DNA from: Tessaracoccus aquimaris
GTDB taxonomy: Bacteria; Actinomycetota; Actinomycetes; Propionibacteriales; Propionibacteriaceae
Assembly (NCBI RefSeq): GCF_001997345.1
Contig: NZ_CP019606.1
Location: 2,976,001-3,040,000, forward strand
Direction of reading: 5' to 3'
Length of the DNA stretch: 64,000 nucleotides
This document shows positions 17,050-27,527 of this stretch, one piece after another (the first letter of the stretch is position 1; every line of letters begins with the position of its first letter). The translations under genes and the position numbers were made by a program. Under the pieces are notes generated by a model. The model worked only from the letters and a program-made list of their open reading frames with translations. It searched no databases and was not told the origin of the DNA.

Positions 17050-18416
17050 CAGAGGTCCTCTCCATGGATGGTTGCGTGTGGTTCAAGGGCCGCCACGATG
17101 TCGCGCATCGCCTGGCGGAGCTCCTCCGGCTGTTCGTCGATGCGCTCGGCGAGGCCGCCCTCGGCGAGCAACCGTTCGACGTCGACGCCAGCCTTGCCGA
17201 GCGCGGCCGCCCCGATCAGCGCGGCCTCGAGCCCGGTCGGTTCGTCGTCGACCTGCCACGGGTCGACCACCTCGGGGGCCATCGAGTAGACGCTGACGTC
17301 TTCGGCGGGTGAGTCGGTCGGGACGGGCACGCCGACCTCGGTGGCGAGGGCCGCGAACTCGTCCCAGCGCCGGATCTCGTCGGAGACGCTGTCGAGCAGG
17401 AACCTGATCGGCTCGGAGCGGGCGAGCACCTGCGCCCCGGGCGTCGTCAGCCAGGCGGCCTGCAGGAACGCCAGGTAGTCCTTCGGCTGGAACTCGTTGC
17501 CCGCGTCGAGGTAACGCGCGATGAACTCGTCACGCTTGGCGAACACCGCAAGCGCGACGTCGGGCTCCGCGTAGGCGAGGTCGACGACAAGGCCCGCCGC
17601 GTTGGAGCGGCCAGCGACGCTGCCGTCGGGCAGGCGCCAGCGGGCGCCGTCGTCGGTGGACTCCTGCTCGACGTGCCAGCTGAGATCCATCTGGGGCACG
17701 CCGCGCAGCGTCTTCGGGTCAAGGGGCGCGGTGACAGCCACCACGACGGGGATCGTCGCCAACTGCTCGATGGCGCTGCGGGGGTCCTCGCCGATGCAGA
17801 TCCGCACCAGGTTGGCTGTGCCCGGGTCAAGGACCCAGCTCAGCATCGAGATCCAGTGCGCGCACTCCGCGGCGGTCGGGCCGACCAAGACGAGCCGCTC
17901 CTGCCCCAGCAGTTGCGTCAGCGCGAGGTCGACGACCCACCTGATCCGCGCGGTGCGCGACGGGTCGGCCCGCAGCCAGGCGGCGGTGTCCTCCCAGCCG
18001 CGCGGCGCGGGAAGCTCCGCCGGGGGAACCGCCTCGGCGACCTGACGCGACCCGTAGGGCGTCACCCACCCCGGCGAGAAGAACCAGTCGACCGGACGCA
18101 GCGTCGGCCGGGCGTCGATCACCGCGCAGTGCGACACCACGTTGCCCGGTCGGCCGGTGTGGTCGGTGCCCGCCTCCACGCTGCGGCAGGCAGCGAAGCC
18201 CTCGCCGAGCGGGCCGATCCGGAACCGGACGGCGCGCTGCTGCAACTGCTGGGCCGACGGGAACTGCGGCAGCGTCGAGGGCATCGCGACGCTGGTCAGC
18301 TTCAGCAGCGCCTCGCCCTCCTCCTGGCCGATGCCGCCGGTGGTGTGAAGCACGCCCCACCCGCCGACGTCGCGGCCCGCGATCTGGTCGGCGCTGCCGT
18401 AGACGAGTTGCTTCAT
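17049..18416 (-). CDS. GTPase-associated protein 1 (GAP1)-like
   Basis: 455 residues. The N-terminal domain starts MKQLVYGSADQIAGRDVGGW, continues with a TTGGIG turn, and has TDHTGRPGNVVSHCAVI near residue 95. This matches my recollection of the GAP1 N-terminal type 2 domain, followed by the predicted middle and C-terminal parts. GAP1 proteins accompany double-GTPases and are thought to be their partners or regulators. A DPW tripeptide (VVDPWQVDDE) near residue 390 echoes the DPWG repeats of the membrane vWA protein. ATG overlaps the upstream stop (ATGA). Family call from motif memory, not from a search. Confidence 0.75.
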   Translation of the reverse strand: MKQLVYGSADQIAGRDVGGWGVLHTTGGIGQEEGEALLKLTSVAMPSTLPQFPSAQQLQQRAVRFRIGPLGEGFAACRSVEAGTDHTGRPGNVVSHCAVIDARPTLRPVDWFFSPGWVTPYGSRQVAEAVPPAELPAPRGWEDTAAWLRADPSRTARIRWVVDLALTQLLGQERLVLVGPTAAECAHWISMLSWVLDPGTANLVRICIGEDPRSAIEQLATIPVVVAVTAPLDPKTLRGVPQMDLSWHVEQESTDDGARWRLPDGSVAGRSNAAGLVVDLAYAEPDVALAVFAKRDEFIARYLDAGNEFQPKDYLAFLQAAWLTTPGAQVLARSEPIRFLLDSVSDEIRRWDEFAALATEVGVPVPTDSPAEDVSVYSMAPEVVDPWQVDDEPTGLEAALIGAAALGKAGVDVERLLAEGGLAERIDEQPEELRQAMRDIVAALEPHATIHGEDL

Positions 18417-20626
18417 GACACCACCACCTCGAGCGTGTAGACGGGCGGGTCGAGCACGGCGACAGCGCCGCAGTCGGCGGGGGGCAGGTTCACGAACGCC
18501 CGGATGAACGCCACCGTGTTCCCGGCGGGCAACTCCGCGATGGGGTGGGGACCCCGGCCTGCAGCGAGACGACAGGCTGCGCGAGGATCCGGCCGTCCTG
18601 CGGGTGCAACGGAAGCCGGGTGAGCTGCCCGACGATGGCGAGCGGCGTGTCGTGCAACTCGTCGTCGACCTCGGCGAAGATCCGGTACGACGCGGGCCGC
18701 GCACCCGGCTGGGACGGCATGCCGTCGTGGCCGTATGGCACCACCTGGTAGTCGAGCCGGGTGATGCCCGGGTAGTCGAGGCTGGTGGCCTCGGAGTACA
18801 TCGGCCTGCCGTCGAGGTAGACGACGCCGTACAGGTGCAGCGCGCAGCCGTTCGACGGGAGCGTGCGGGTGATCCGCATGCCGCCCATCCGGATGTACTC
18901 GTCGCTGGTCAACTGCGCGATCGGCTCGGACTCCCGCGGGTCGAGCGTCTGGCCACGCGGGCCCTGGTAGGCCTGCACCACCGTGACGCCCTCGGGCCAC
19001 GAGAAGGTGACGATCTCCGAGTCGACCCGCTCGACGATCTCGGCGTAGGTCGGCGCGTGGGGGTCACCATCGAGACGGCGGGGCCGACCCACACCGACTC
19101 CTCCGACACCCAGTGGACGGCCACGAAGTGGGCCCGCACCCAGGTCGGGTCGACCACGTAGTCCTTGATGGTCATCAACCCGCCGAGGTCGGAGGGCGGG
19201 TAGTTGATCCGACGCTCCCGCGTCAGGCCCTGCCCCTCGATGATCTCCGCGGTGCGCGACTCGTTCTCCAACCCGTGCGGCGGATGCTCCGGCGTGGCGT
19301 ACAGGTAGACCTTGCCGTGGCTCGGCCGCAGCCAGGAGATGTTGTAGGCCCCGGGGTCGACTCCGAGCGGGACACCTGCACCTTGATCTGCTGGACCTCC
19401 GGCGTGACGTGCGCGACGGCGGTCAGCGGCGCAGACACCATCGACTGCCCGTCGGCCAGTTCGGCGACGCAGAACGCGGCGTAGACGATGTCGTCGCCCA
19501 TCGGCGGGTTCAGGTCCCGGAAGCCGGTCGAGGAGACCAGTTCGCGGTCGATCTCACGGTTGATGTCGTAGCTGATCGTGGCGCCCTTGGGGAACCGCTG
19601 CACCTCGACGCGGCTGCCCTCCGGCGCCGACAGCAGCGCGGCGACCGTGCGGTTCGCCGTCACCTGCACGCTCAGTTCCTTGGGCGGCCACACGACCTGC
19701 CCGACGCCCACCAGCCGCGGCTGCGAATGCGCGGCCGCGAGCAGCGTGTCGCCCTGGTTCACCCAGACGGCGAGGTACGTGACTGGCCCGGCAGGGTGCA
19801 ACTGCGCAGTTCCGGAGTTGGAGCGGGTGACGCCGACGAGGCCACCCAGTTCGGGGGCGCCGCTCGGCCAGTTCGACGTCGACTCGACGATCCGGTACAG
19901 CGTCACCGGCGCGCGCTCAGGCGCGGGGGTCCAGGCGAGCCGGACCCCGTCGTCCTCGAGATCGGCCGACAGATGTCCGAACGCCGTCGCCGGGCCGTCC
20001 GCCCACGAGAAGGGCACGAACTGCGGCACCTTCTCCCAGTCGAACGGAGCGTACGGGTCGAGCAGTTCCGGCTCGGGCGCGGCGACGGGCACCGGCTCCG
20101 GCTCCGGTTCGGGCTCCGGCTGCGGAGCGGGTCCGACGGCGTCGGGGCCGCCCAGGAAGTAGGCGATCTGGTCGGCGTACAGCGCGACGAGTTCAGCGGC
20201 GGTCAACCGGGCCGCGGCCTGTTCGACCTCGGCCTCTGTGACGGCACCGCTCGAGGCAACGCGCGCGAGGTCCTGGTCGCCGATGGTGGCGACCTTCGGG
20301 TCTTGGTGCCCGCCCCGCCACTCCATCAACCTGCCGAAGCGGGCCTCCGGGCGCTGGTCGAGCCCGGGCTGCGGCTCGGGAGCCTGCCTGGCGGGCGGCG
20401 CCGACCGGGGCTCGGGCTGCGGCTCGGGGCCGTCCATCGCGGGCACCAGGTCGTCGAACGAGCGCAGCAGCGCGTCGCGGTTCTCCCAGAGGATGTGCTC
20501 GGCCACGGTGCGCAGCCGGATGTCGAGGTGCCCCCACAGTTCGAGGTCGCGCTGCGAGATCCCCTCGCCCCCGCGGGCCTGCGCAGCCTCGATCAGCCAA
20601 CGGGAGCGTTGCAGTCCGGTGCTCAC
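18413..20626 (-). pseudogene. Large GTPase-operon protein, frame broken three times
   Basis: GTG at 20626 overlaps the stop of the membrane protein gene (GTGA). The reading frame then breaks at about 19369-19371 (C3), 19059-19063 (C5) and 18542-18545 (C4). Adding one C at each restores a single protein of about 738 residues ending NLPPADCGAVAVLD...VVVS with an ATGA overlap to the GAP1-like gene. Visible parts: an N-terminal helical domain, a Pro/Glu-rich linker (PEPEPEPEPVP near 175) and a C-terminal half of repeated beta-sandwich segments resembling fibronectin type III-like strands (LAWTPAPERAPVTLYRIVE). No known family recognised. The precise operon overlaps at both ends argue that the gene is functional and the breaks are errors. 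Confidence 0.7.
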
Positions 20627-21399
20627 CAGGTCGTCCCCGGTCCGGACGGGCGCTGCCTACCCGGCGTCGGGCCGCCGCCCCACTGCTGCTGCGGCGGCGG
20701 GGGCTGCGGCTGGTTCCACTGCGGCTGAGGCATCACCGGCGGCGCGATGGGTCGCACCTGGCGCACCTTCAGCCCGAAAGGCACCACGAGCACCGCGACG
20801 TAGGCCGTCACGAGCGCGACGATCGCCAGCTTGGCTCCGGCGCCGAGTTCGACGTTCAGGTCGACGCCGGTGCGCGCTTCGCTGAGGAACAGGCCGGCGG
20901 GTCCGAAGAGGTAGTAGCTGACGGCGATGATGCCCCCGATCGAGGCGACAAGGATCCCCGTCACCAGTGCGACCGTGAAGCCGCCGCGGAACAGCAGGCC
21001 GATGGAGCTGAGGATCATCCCCAGCGCCAGCAGCCACACCAGGATTGCGGCGAACACGACCTCGTTCGGCGAGTACTCGAACGAGCCGGACTGCCCGTTG
21101 ACGGTGCCGCTGCCGTTGACCCACGGCAGCCAGATCGAGATCAGCACCAGGATCCCCGCCACGAACAGCATCACCATCGAGTAGCGGGCGGGGCCGGTGA
21201 CGTACGGCTCGCCGTCGGGCTGCCTGTTGAGGAAGAGCAGGCCGAGCCACGGCAGGAAGAACGCGGGAAGCAGTCCGTGCCACCAGGGGCGGCCGGAGCG
21301 CCGCGCAAGCGCGATCCCGAACAGCGAGGAGGGCACCGCGTTGATCAGGTAGAAGATCACCACGGCGGTGAAGAAGTCGGCGTTGAGCCACTCAGGCAT
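20623..21399 (-). CDS. Polytopic membrane protein of GTPase operon
   Basis: 258 residues from ATG 21399 with AGGAGA 9 nt upstream. About six hydrophobic segments (ADFFTAVVIFYLINAVPS, YSMVMLFVAGILVLISIWLP, VVFAAILVWLLALGMILSS, VALVTGILVASIGGIIAVSY, KLAIVALVTAYVAVLVV). It ends in a Pro/Gln/Trp-rich cytosolic tail (PQPQWNQPQPPPPQQQWGG), similar in composition to the tail of the membrane vWA protein. No domain name known. Its stop overlaps the GTG of the next gene. Probably a membrane platform component of the system. Confidence 0.78.
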   Translation of the reverse strand: MPEWLNADFFTAVVIFYLINAVPSSLFGIALARRSGRPWWHGLLPAFFLPWLGLLFLNRQPDGEPYVTGPARYSMVMLFVAGILVLISIWLPWVNGSGTVNGQSGSFEYSPNEVVFAAILVWLLALGMILSSIGLLFRGGFTVALVTGILVASIGGIIAVSYYLFGPAGLFLSEARTGVDLNVELGAGAKLAIVALVTAYVAVLVVPFGLKVRQVRPIAPPVMPQPQWNQPQPPPPQQQWGGGPTPGRQRPSGPGTTW

Positions 21400-21410
21400 G
21401 TGCGTGTCTC

Positions 21411-24044
21411 CTAGATGAACGAGTCCGACGACGACTGGAGCGACTGCGGCTCCTCCGGCGGGCGCTGCGCGCCAGCGAACTTCGAGGGGTCGTAGGCGCC
21501 GCCGAGTTGGACGACGACGAGGGCGACGTCGAGGCCGGTCGCGTCCTCCTGGGCGAGCGTGTGTCGCACCGAACGGATGTCGACGACGCCGCCCGCCGCG
21601 TTGAACATGCCCGGCTGGAAGGAGCCGGACATCTCGGCGCGGTCGAGGCCCTCGATGAACGAGGTCCGCGACACCTCCTGCGGGCGGCCGGACGAGTCGC
21701 GCACCAGCACCCGGCTGAGCAGCCGGTCGCGGGCCTCCGCGTCGCTGCGGGTGAGTTCGACGATGCGCTGCGAGGTCGCCTGCGGCAGCCGCCTGGTGCC
21801 GACCGAGTCGGCAAGCGCGGTGCTCCACCTGGTCAGCACCGGCACCCCGTCGATGGCGGGGTCGTTGCCGAGCAGGTTCGGATCCTGCTGCAGGTGGTGG
21901 CGAAGGTTGCCGAGGCTGGCCGGCAGGTCGGTGACGAAGGCGCGCCACGCGTCGGAGAGCCAGCCGATCCTGAACAGCTCGCCGCGCCACCGGTTGGCGA
22001 CGTCCTCCACGGCCTCGTCATCGGGGACGGCGACGCCGACGGCGAGGTTGAGCGGCATGCCCTGCCCGACGTGCAACTGGCGCTCGGTCGACGACGTGGT
22101 CTGGCCGAGCGGGGCATGGATGAACGCGCCGAACGCGCGGGACCAGTCGAGGTACTGCCGATAGGCACGGCTGATCCGACGCAGGTCCTCCAGCGCCTCC
22201 ATCCGGTGCCGGGTGGCGTCCTCGAGTTCAGTGGTGGCTGCCCGCAACTTGTTGAGGTAGGCGTACACCTTGGCCGAGGACTTCATGTGCAGCCACGCCC
22301 CGACACCCGCCCAGGCGCCGACGGTGAGCAGCACCATCAGGATCAGCCAGGGCCAGCCGAGCACCGACAGCGCGGTCAGCGCCACGAAGATCGCGATCAG
22401 CGACAGCGAGACGGCCGACATCACGCGCACGTGGCTTGCCAGTTCGTCCTGCTCCTGCTGGATGGCCTCGGGCGCCGGCGGCTTCGCGCCGAGCCTGTCC
22501 ACCAGGTCGGTCAGTTCCTGCACCTCGGCGATGGTGGCGCGGTGCGCGTCGCCGAGCCTGCGGCCGATGTGGCCCGAGTACGAGCCGCGGACCCGGTTGG
22601 CCCACTCCCGCAGCCGGTTGCGTTCGGCGCTGACGGCCTGCCCCAGGTGCGGCTGCGTCTGCGCCAGGTGGTCGAGGCGCTCGAAGAGCCGCCCGACGGC
22701 GATGTCATCGCCCGCCTCGATCCGCCAGTTCGGCAGGAACGCGGCCAGGTTCGACGGCAGCATGAACGCGTCGGACGGGTCGACGCCGACCCGGTCGGTG
22801 GTCGTGATGACGGCACGCTGCGAGCCGAGCGTGCGGGGCGGCAGTTCCGCCGACCTGCTGCCCGCGTCGAGCAGCGTCATGCCGCCGTCGACGAAGTCGT
22901 GCCACAGTTGCGGCTTCTGGGGAACCGGTTCGAGTTCGCCGTGCTGCGCCGCCCTGCGGATCACCGAATCGAGCGACTGCTCGTACTCGGCCCACGTCGC
23001 CGACGACCCGTCGGCGCGCACGCCCCGCACCACCACGGCGAAGCCGGAGTCGGCCCCGCCGAAGACGGCATTCTGGACGGCGCTTGCGGTGGCCTGCGAC
23101 ACGGAGCGGTTGAGCGCGTCGACGGCGTTGCGCGGCGCGGAGGCCAGCGCCTTGCCCGCGAACACCACGAACTGCTTGATCGCCTCCCACGCGCCGACCT
23201 TCTGCGGCGCGGGCGGCGGCGTGCGGTGCCTGACGCGCGGCATCACGTCGACGTGCTTCGTCAGCAATTGGTCGGCCATCGACACGGCGGACGCGGCCTC
23301 GTCGTCGATCGACAGCGCGTAACTGGAGTCGACGCGCGGCGTCGGGTAGCGGTCGTGCACCGACACGAGCCGGGTCGCGAGCGCGTCCTGCACCGAGCCG
23401 GACGACAGCGACCGGCTGAAGGCGCGGACGGGCACGATCAGGCCGCCGCTCGGGGCCTGCCTCTCGTCGAACGGGGCGTTTGCCTGCCCCGGCCACAGCC
23501 CCGTCAGCGAGCACAGCGTCCCGGTCAGCAGCAGCAGCCAGCGCGGGTCGTCGAGCGAGCGGACCAGGGCCGCGGAGCCCTGCGCCGGCGAGACGGACTC
23601 CTCGGGGGAGATCGCCAGGTTGTGCCAGCCGAACACGGCGAGCGCACGGCCGCCCCATTCGGCCTCCGGGCTGCCCGCCGACACGTTGAGTTGCACGATC
23701 GGCACGCTCGGCACCGTCTGCCTGATCGCCTCGAGGACGGCGGCGGCCTGCCGTGGCGCGACGGCCGTCTCGTCCTCGTCGACGACGCCGACCACAGCGA
23801 GCCGGATCCGGCCGACCCGGGTGTGCGCCAGATCCTGCTGCAGCGCGACCGTGCGGACGGAGCCGTCAGGCTCCAGCACCCCGGCCGGGATCGCCGGCTG
23901 ACCGTCGACGATCGAGTCGAGGTCGACGATCCGGCACGGATTGACCAGCCCCTGGACCGTCCAGTCGTGCAGCACCGCCTGCAGCGCGACGGCGACCGGC
24001 CGCCGCGCCGCGATCACGACAATGTCAGACCCAGACCACGTCAT
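21411..24044 (-). CDS. Large membrane-anchored protein of GTPase operon, unknown family
   Basis: 877 residues. ATG 24044 (GAGGGAG 6-8 nt upstream) is preferred over the in-frame ATG at 24059; it overlaps the tubulin-like gene by 20 nt. The N-terminal 180 residues have a Rossmann-like pattern (DIVVIAARRPVAVALQAVLH, IRLAVVGVVDEDE). A helical middle holds two adjacent membrane helices near 540-588 (AVSLSLIAIFVALTALSVLG, WLILMVLLTVGAWAGVGAW), flanked by heptad-like coiled-coil stretches. A C-terminal domain follows. No family recognised. It may tether the tubulin-like polymer or the GTPase complex to the membrane; this is inference from position and topology. Confidence 0.8.
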   Translation of the reverse strand: MTWSGSDIVVIAARRPVAVALQAVLHDWTVQGLVNPCRIVDLDSIVDGQPAIPAGVLEPDGSVRTVALQQDLAHTRVGRIRLAVVGVVDEDETAVAPRQAAAVLEAIRQTVPSVPIVQLNVSAGSPEAEWGGRALAVFGWHNLAISPEESVSPAQGSAALVRSLDDPRWLLLLTGTLCSLTGLWPGQANAPFDERQAPSGGLIVPVRAFSRSLSSGSVQDALATRLVSVHDRYPTPRVDSSYALSIDDEAASAVSMADQLLTKHVDVMPRVRHRTPPPAPQKVGAWEAIKQFVVFAGKALASAPRNAVDALNRSVSQATASAVQNAVFGGADSGFAVVVRGVRADGSSATWAEYEQSLDSVIRRAAQHGELEPVPQKPQLWHDFVDGGMTLLDAGSRSAELPPRTLGSQRAVITTTDRVGVDPSDAFMLPSNLAAFLPNWRIEAGDDIAVGRLFERLDHLAQTQPHLGQAVSAERNRLREWANRVRGSYSGHIGRRLGDAHRATIAEVQELTDLVDRLGAKPPAPEAIQQEQDELASHVRVMSAVSLSLIAIFVALTALSVLGWPWLILMVLLTVGAWAGVGAWLHMKSSAKVYAYLNKLRAATTELEDATRHRMEALEDLRRISRAYRQYLDWSRAFGAFIHAPLGQTTSSTERQLHVGQGMPLNLAVGVAVPDDEAVEDVANRWRGELFRIGWLSDAWRAFVTDLPASLGNLRHHLQQDPNLLGNDPAIDGVPVLTRWSTALADSVGTRRLPQATSQRIVELTRSDAEARDRLLSRVLVRDSSGRPQEVSRTSFIEGLDRAEMSGSFQPGMFNAAGGVVDIRSVRHTLAQEDATGLDVALVVVQLGGAYDPSKFAGAQRPPEEPQSLQSSSDSFI

Positions 24045-27000
24045 GCTTGGCTCCCTCATCGTCGACCCCGGCGGCCTTCACCAGCGTCTTGAGCCGGTCC
24101 AGGGCGGGGATCGCGATGGGTGCCAACTCGGAGAACAGCGACATGCGGCGCATCGCGTCGACGTCGAGCTTCAACTGCAGGGCCTTGACGGCGCCCTCGT
24201 CCGGGCGACCGCTCGCGTCGCGCTGCCCCCACTCGCCCGCGAGCATCGCCTTGAGACCGTCGATCCACGCCAGCGTCGCCTCGACACGCGCGGCGGCCGT
24301 CTCGGCGGGGGTCGCCCCGGCTGGCACCGACGTCAGCACCTGCGACGGGCCGTCGCCCTCTAGCTTGACGCCACCCACCTCGAGCGGCTTGTCGTAGAAC
24401 GCGGCGTGCAGCAGTTGGGTGCCGTTGATGGTCTCGTCGGGCCTCGACTGCTCGTTGCTGTCGGCGCCGTCGACAAGCAGGCGCAGCGCCTCGTACGGGG
24501 CGAGCGGCGTCAGGTCGGGGTCGCCGACGCAGCCGACGAAGGCACGCGTGTGGCTCATCAGGACGCCCGCGAGCACGTCGTGCGGCGTGCGGATCGACGT
24601 CTCCTCGGAGGTGAGCAGCTCACCGAAGCGGACCCAGCCGCGCGGGGTCCGGACCTCCGCGGTTCCGTAGGCGTCCTGCCGGACCAGGCCGACGAGGCGA
24701 CCGAGGTACCAGCCCGCGATGATCGTCTCGACCTCCTCGGGCGACATGCCGAGCGCCGCGTACAGCGGCCTGGTGCGCTTCCACTGCCACAGGTCACGCT
24801 GCGCCGTCACCGGCGACATCGCCCAACGGGCGTTGATCGGCTCAAGCAGCGAGGTGTAGCACATCGGCGAGACCTTCTGGTACGAGCCGAACACGTTGAC
24901 CTTGCCCGCGGTCGACAGCGCGCCCGACAGGGCCCGCTTGAAGTTCTCCACCGAGGTGACCTCCAGTTCGGGCTTGGCGCCCAACTGCTGCACGACCTGC
25001 TCGGCGACGGGGTGGGTCGCCTCAAGCGGGATCTCGGAGAACGAGTAGACGTAGCGGATCTCGGTGTTGTGGAGCCGCTTCGCCATCGGGATGTCGACGC
25101 CGACGACGGGCCGGGCCTTGTCCATGGTCTCGATCAGCTTGGCCGCGAAGCCCTCGTGGCGCTGCTGCCTGTCGATGGGGGTGACGGCGGGATCGTCGAG
25201 GTAGTCGGAGATCGACGCGCCTGCGAAGTTGGCGAACACGTCGCCGATCGCCGCCAGGCGGAGCGTGCCGCGCGACAGCAGTTCGAACGAGTCCATCCGA
25301 AGCGAGTACACCGGCTTCGCCTCAGGCGTCGGGGTGCCGTCGCTCGCGCGGTTGGGCAGCACGCCCGGTCGCCAGTGGCTGACCTGCTGCAGCACGTCCT
25401 GCGTGACCTTCGATCCGGTCGTCTCCCAATGCCCGGAGACGGCCTCGGCGCGCAGCTTCGACAGGCCCTGGCCGTAGTCGGCCCCGCCGCCTGCGGAGGC
25501 GACGACGTCGCTGCGGAACTGCGCCGGGAAGTCGTCCGCGGTGGTCAGCAGGATCTCGTTCTCGGCGTGGTTGAAGCGCAGCGGCACCCGGTCAGTCTCG
25601 TCGGGCCAGTCGGCGAAGATCGCCGAGTTGAGCTGCGCGAGGCCGGCGCCGCCGGAGTCCTTCGCGCGCTCCACCTCGAGGGTGCGCAGCGAGTCGTTGG
25701 CTGCCTTCTCGAGGCCGCCGAGCACGTCGGCCGCGTAGGCGCGCAGCACGCCTGCCGCGACCCGGGCGCCCTCACGACGCAGCACGTTCTCCATGGAGGA
25801 CTGCAGCGCGCGGGCGGCGAGTTGGCCGAGCGGATGCGTGATGTCGACGGTCTTCTTGCCGAGCGTCTGGGCCTGCTGGCCGACGGCGGCGTCGAGCGCG
25901 ACCGGGTCTGCCCCGTCAGCGGTGGCTCCCGCCTGCGCGAGTTGGCCGATGATCTGGTCGGAGAGCGAGCGGACGCGGCTCATCAGTTCGCGCGCGTAGG
26001 GCAGGCCGAACTCGGCGACCACGCGCAGGAACTCAGCCTTGGTCGCCGCCTCGAGCTGGTAGGCCCACTGCTCGGCCCACGCGTAGGCAGAATGCTGCAA
26101 CTGGTAGCGGGCCTGGTCGCGCATCGCGCCGACCGAGGACGCGACGGTCGAGACCCACTGCGCAGCGGGAGCCGAGCCCGAGTTACCCATCATGGCGACG
26201 CCGGGTGCTGCGGCGTCACGGGCAGCGGCCTCCCAGTGCGGGCGCGGGAACGCGACACTCTGGAACCAGTCGGGCACCTGCTGGCCGAGGTAGGGCAGCC
26301 CCATGGCGCTCAGCGAGGCGCCGATCTGGTTGTCCATCAGCATCCGCAACTGGTCATTGCCTGGAAGCTGACTCGTCGGGTTGAGATGGCCCTCGACGAG
26401 GTGATCGGAGGCGTTGCGGGAAAGGCGCTGCGCCGCGTAGTCGAGGTAGCGGTCGCGGCCGAGCGACAGGCTCGCGAAGCCGAGCGAGCCGAACGGCAGG
26501 GCGCGTCGGTCGGCCCGCCAGCCGAACTTGCTCGTCATCGAGTCGAGGGGCTGCGGGTTGCCGAGCATGAAGTCGACGTACTGGCTGGTCGCCGCCTCCG
26601 ACAGCATGGTGCCCGCAAGCGCGCGGGCGATGCCGCGGTAGACGCCGTCCGCGGAGCCGTCGCCGAAGTAGGCGCCGTCGCCGCCGATGCGTCGACCGAT
26701 CGGGAAGACGCGCCCGAAGGGCGGGTTCCCCGAGGTGAACGGCACGCCGAGGCGCTGGTAGGTCTCGCGGTCGAACGGCTCGCTGAGGCGGGTGATCGCG
26801 CCGAGGATCTCGGGAAGCGCGCCCATCGCGTTGCCCTCCACGTTGGCGCGCAGGCCAGAGGGGAGCTCGGCGAACACGTCGGCCGTGTACAGGAAACAGC
26901 CGATGTTCTGCGGCTTGACGCCGGGCAGCGAGCCGAGCACGCGGCACACGTCGAGGAACATCGACGCGCCGGAGCCGCCCGCCATCGAGCCGACCACGAT

Positions 27001-27507
27001 CGGGATGATGACGTTGCTCGTCTGCTCCTTGCGGGGAATGTCGCCCCAGGCGTTGGGCGCCACGGCTCGCGCCTGCGACCCGACGAGGGTCTCGTGCAGC
27101 GCGCCGAGCCGGGGAAGCGTCAGCATCCGGCCGACAGCGCGGTACTGGCCCGCGCCGTTGTTGACGGGGATGCCGTTGGCGGTCTCCCTGTCGCGCGGGG
27201 CCCAGCCCATGATGGGGGCGAAGTTGTTGCCCTTGCTCGCGAGCTGAGCCTCGACGGCGGCCGCGGTTGCGAGGTAGGTGTTGGTCGGCGAGGAGAACGA
27301 CACGTACTGGCCGCCCAGGTCGCGGATGCTGCCGAGCGGGGCGGGACCCTTGTCGGGGTCCACTGGCACGTCGATGTGGACGAACTGCCAGGCGTCCGGG
27401 AGTTGGCTGATGCCGCGGGCGCGCAGGTCGGCGCGCAACTGGTCGATCAGGAGTCGGACGGTACGGCCACCGGAGCCGCCACAGCCGACGATCAGAAACC
27501 TACGCAC
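24025..27507 (-). CDS. Tubulin-like GTPase of GTPase/vWA operon
   Basis: 1160 residues, far longer than FtsZ or tubulin (about 400-450). The N-terminus has the tubulin/FtsZ-type nucleotide-binding start FLIVGCGGSGGRTVRLLID. Near residue 172, VGSMAGGSGASMFLDVCRVL corresponds to the G-box (GGGTGS) loop. About 600 further residues form a helix-rich extension. It fits the Pfam tubulin-like group (Tubulin_2) found beside vWA proteins in actinobacteria. No membrane segment. It lies 20 nt downstream of the membrane vWA gene. It may polymerise or act as a nucleotide-dependent scaffold; untested. Confidence 0.85.
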   Translation of the reverse strand: MRRFLIVGCGGSGGRTVRLLIDQLRADLRARGISQLPDAWQFVHIDVPVDPDKGPAPLGSIRDLGGQYVSFSSPTNTYLATAAAVEAQLASKGNNFAPIMGWAPRDRETANGIPVNNGAGQYRAVGRMLTLPRLGALHETLVGSQARAVAPNAWGDIPRKEQTSNVIIPIVVGSMAGGSGASMFLDVCRVLGSLPGVKPQNIGCFLYTADVFAELPSGLRANVEGNAMGALPEILGAITRLSEPFDRETYQRLGVPFTSGNPPFGRVFPIGRRIGGDGAYFGDGSADGVYRGIARALAGTMLSEAATSQYVDFMLGNPQPLDSMTSKFGWRADRRALPFGSLGFASLSLGRDRYLDYAAQRLSRNASDHLVEGHLNPTSQLPGNDQLRMLMDNQIGASLSAMGLPYLGQQVPDWFQSVAFPRPHWEAAARDAAAPGVAMMGNSGSAPAAQWVSTVASSVGAMRDQARYQLQHSAYAWAEQWAYQLEAATKAEFLRVVAEFGLPYARELMSRVRSLSDQIIGQLAQAGATADGADPVALDAAVGQQAQTLGKKTVDITHPLGQLAARALQSSMENVLRREGARVAAGVLRAYAADVLGGLEKAANDSLRTLEVERAKDSGGAGLAQLNSAIFADWPDETDRVPLRFNHAENEILLTTADDFPAQFRSDVVASAGGGADYGQGLSKLRAEAVSGHWETTGSKVTQDVLQQVSHWRPGVLPNRASDGTPTPEAKPVYSLRMDSFELLSRGTLRLAAIGDVFANFAGASISDYLDDPAVTPIDRQQRHEGFAAKLIETMDKARPVVGVDIPMAKRLHNTEIRYVYSFSEIPLEATHPVAEQVVQQLGAKPELEVTSVENFKRALSGALSTAGKVNVFGSYQKVSPMCYTSLLEPINARWAMSPVTAQRDLWQWKRTRPLYAALGMSPEEVETIIAGWYLGRLVGLVRQDAYGTAEVRTPRGWVRFGELLTSEETSIRTPHDVLAGVLMSHTRAFVGCVGDPDLTPLAPYEALRLLVDGADSNEQSRPDETINGTQLLHAAFYDKPLEVGGVKLEGDGPSQVLTSVPAGATPAETAAARVEATLAWIDGLKAMLAGEWGQRDASGRPDEGAVKALQLKLDVDAMRRMSLFSELAPIAIPALDRLKTLVKAAGVDDEGAKHDVVWV

Positions 27508-27527
27508 TGATGATTCTCCTCATTCGG

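Noticed and set aside
21507-24092. Long plus-strand open frame (861 codons) opposite the large membrane protein
   Set aside because: Composition is Arg/Gly/Asp/His-rich nonsense typical of the antisense frame of GC-rich genes; the minus-strand gene has helices and operon overlaps.
24406-27510. Plus-strand open frame of about 1034 codons opposite the tubulin-like gene
   Set aside because: Shadow frame; no motifs, while the minus strand shows tubulin-type loops.
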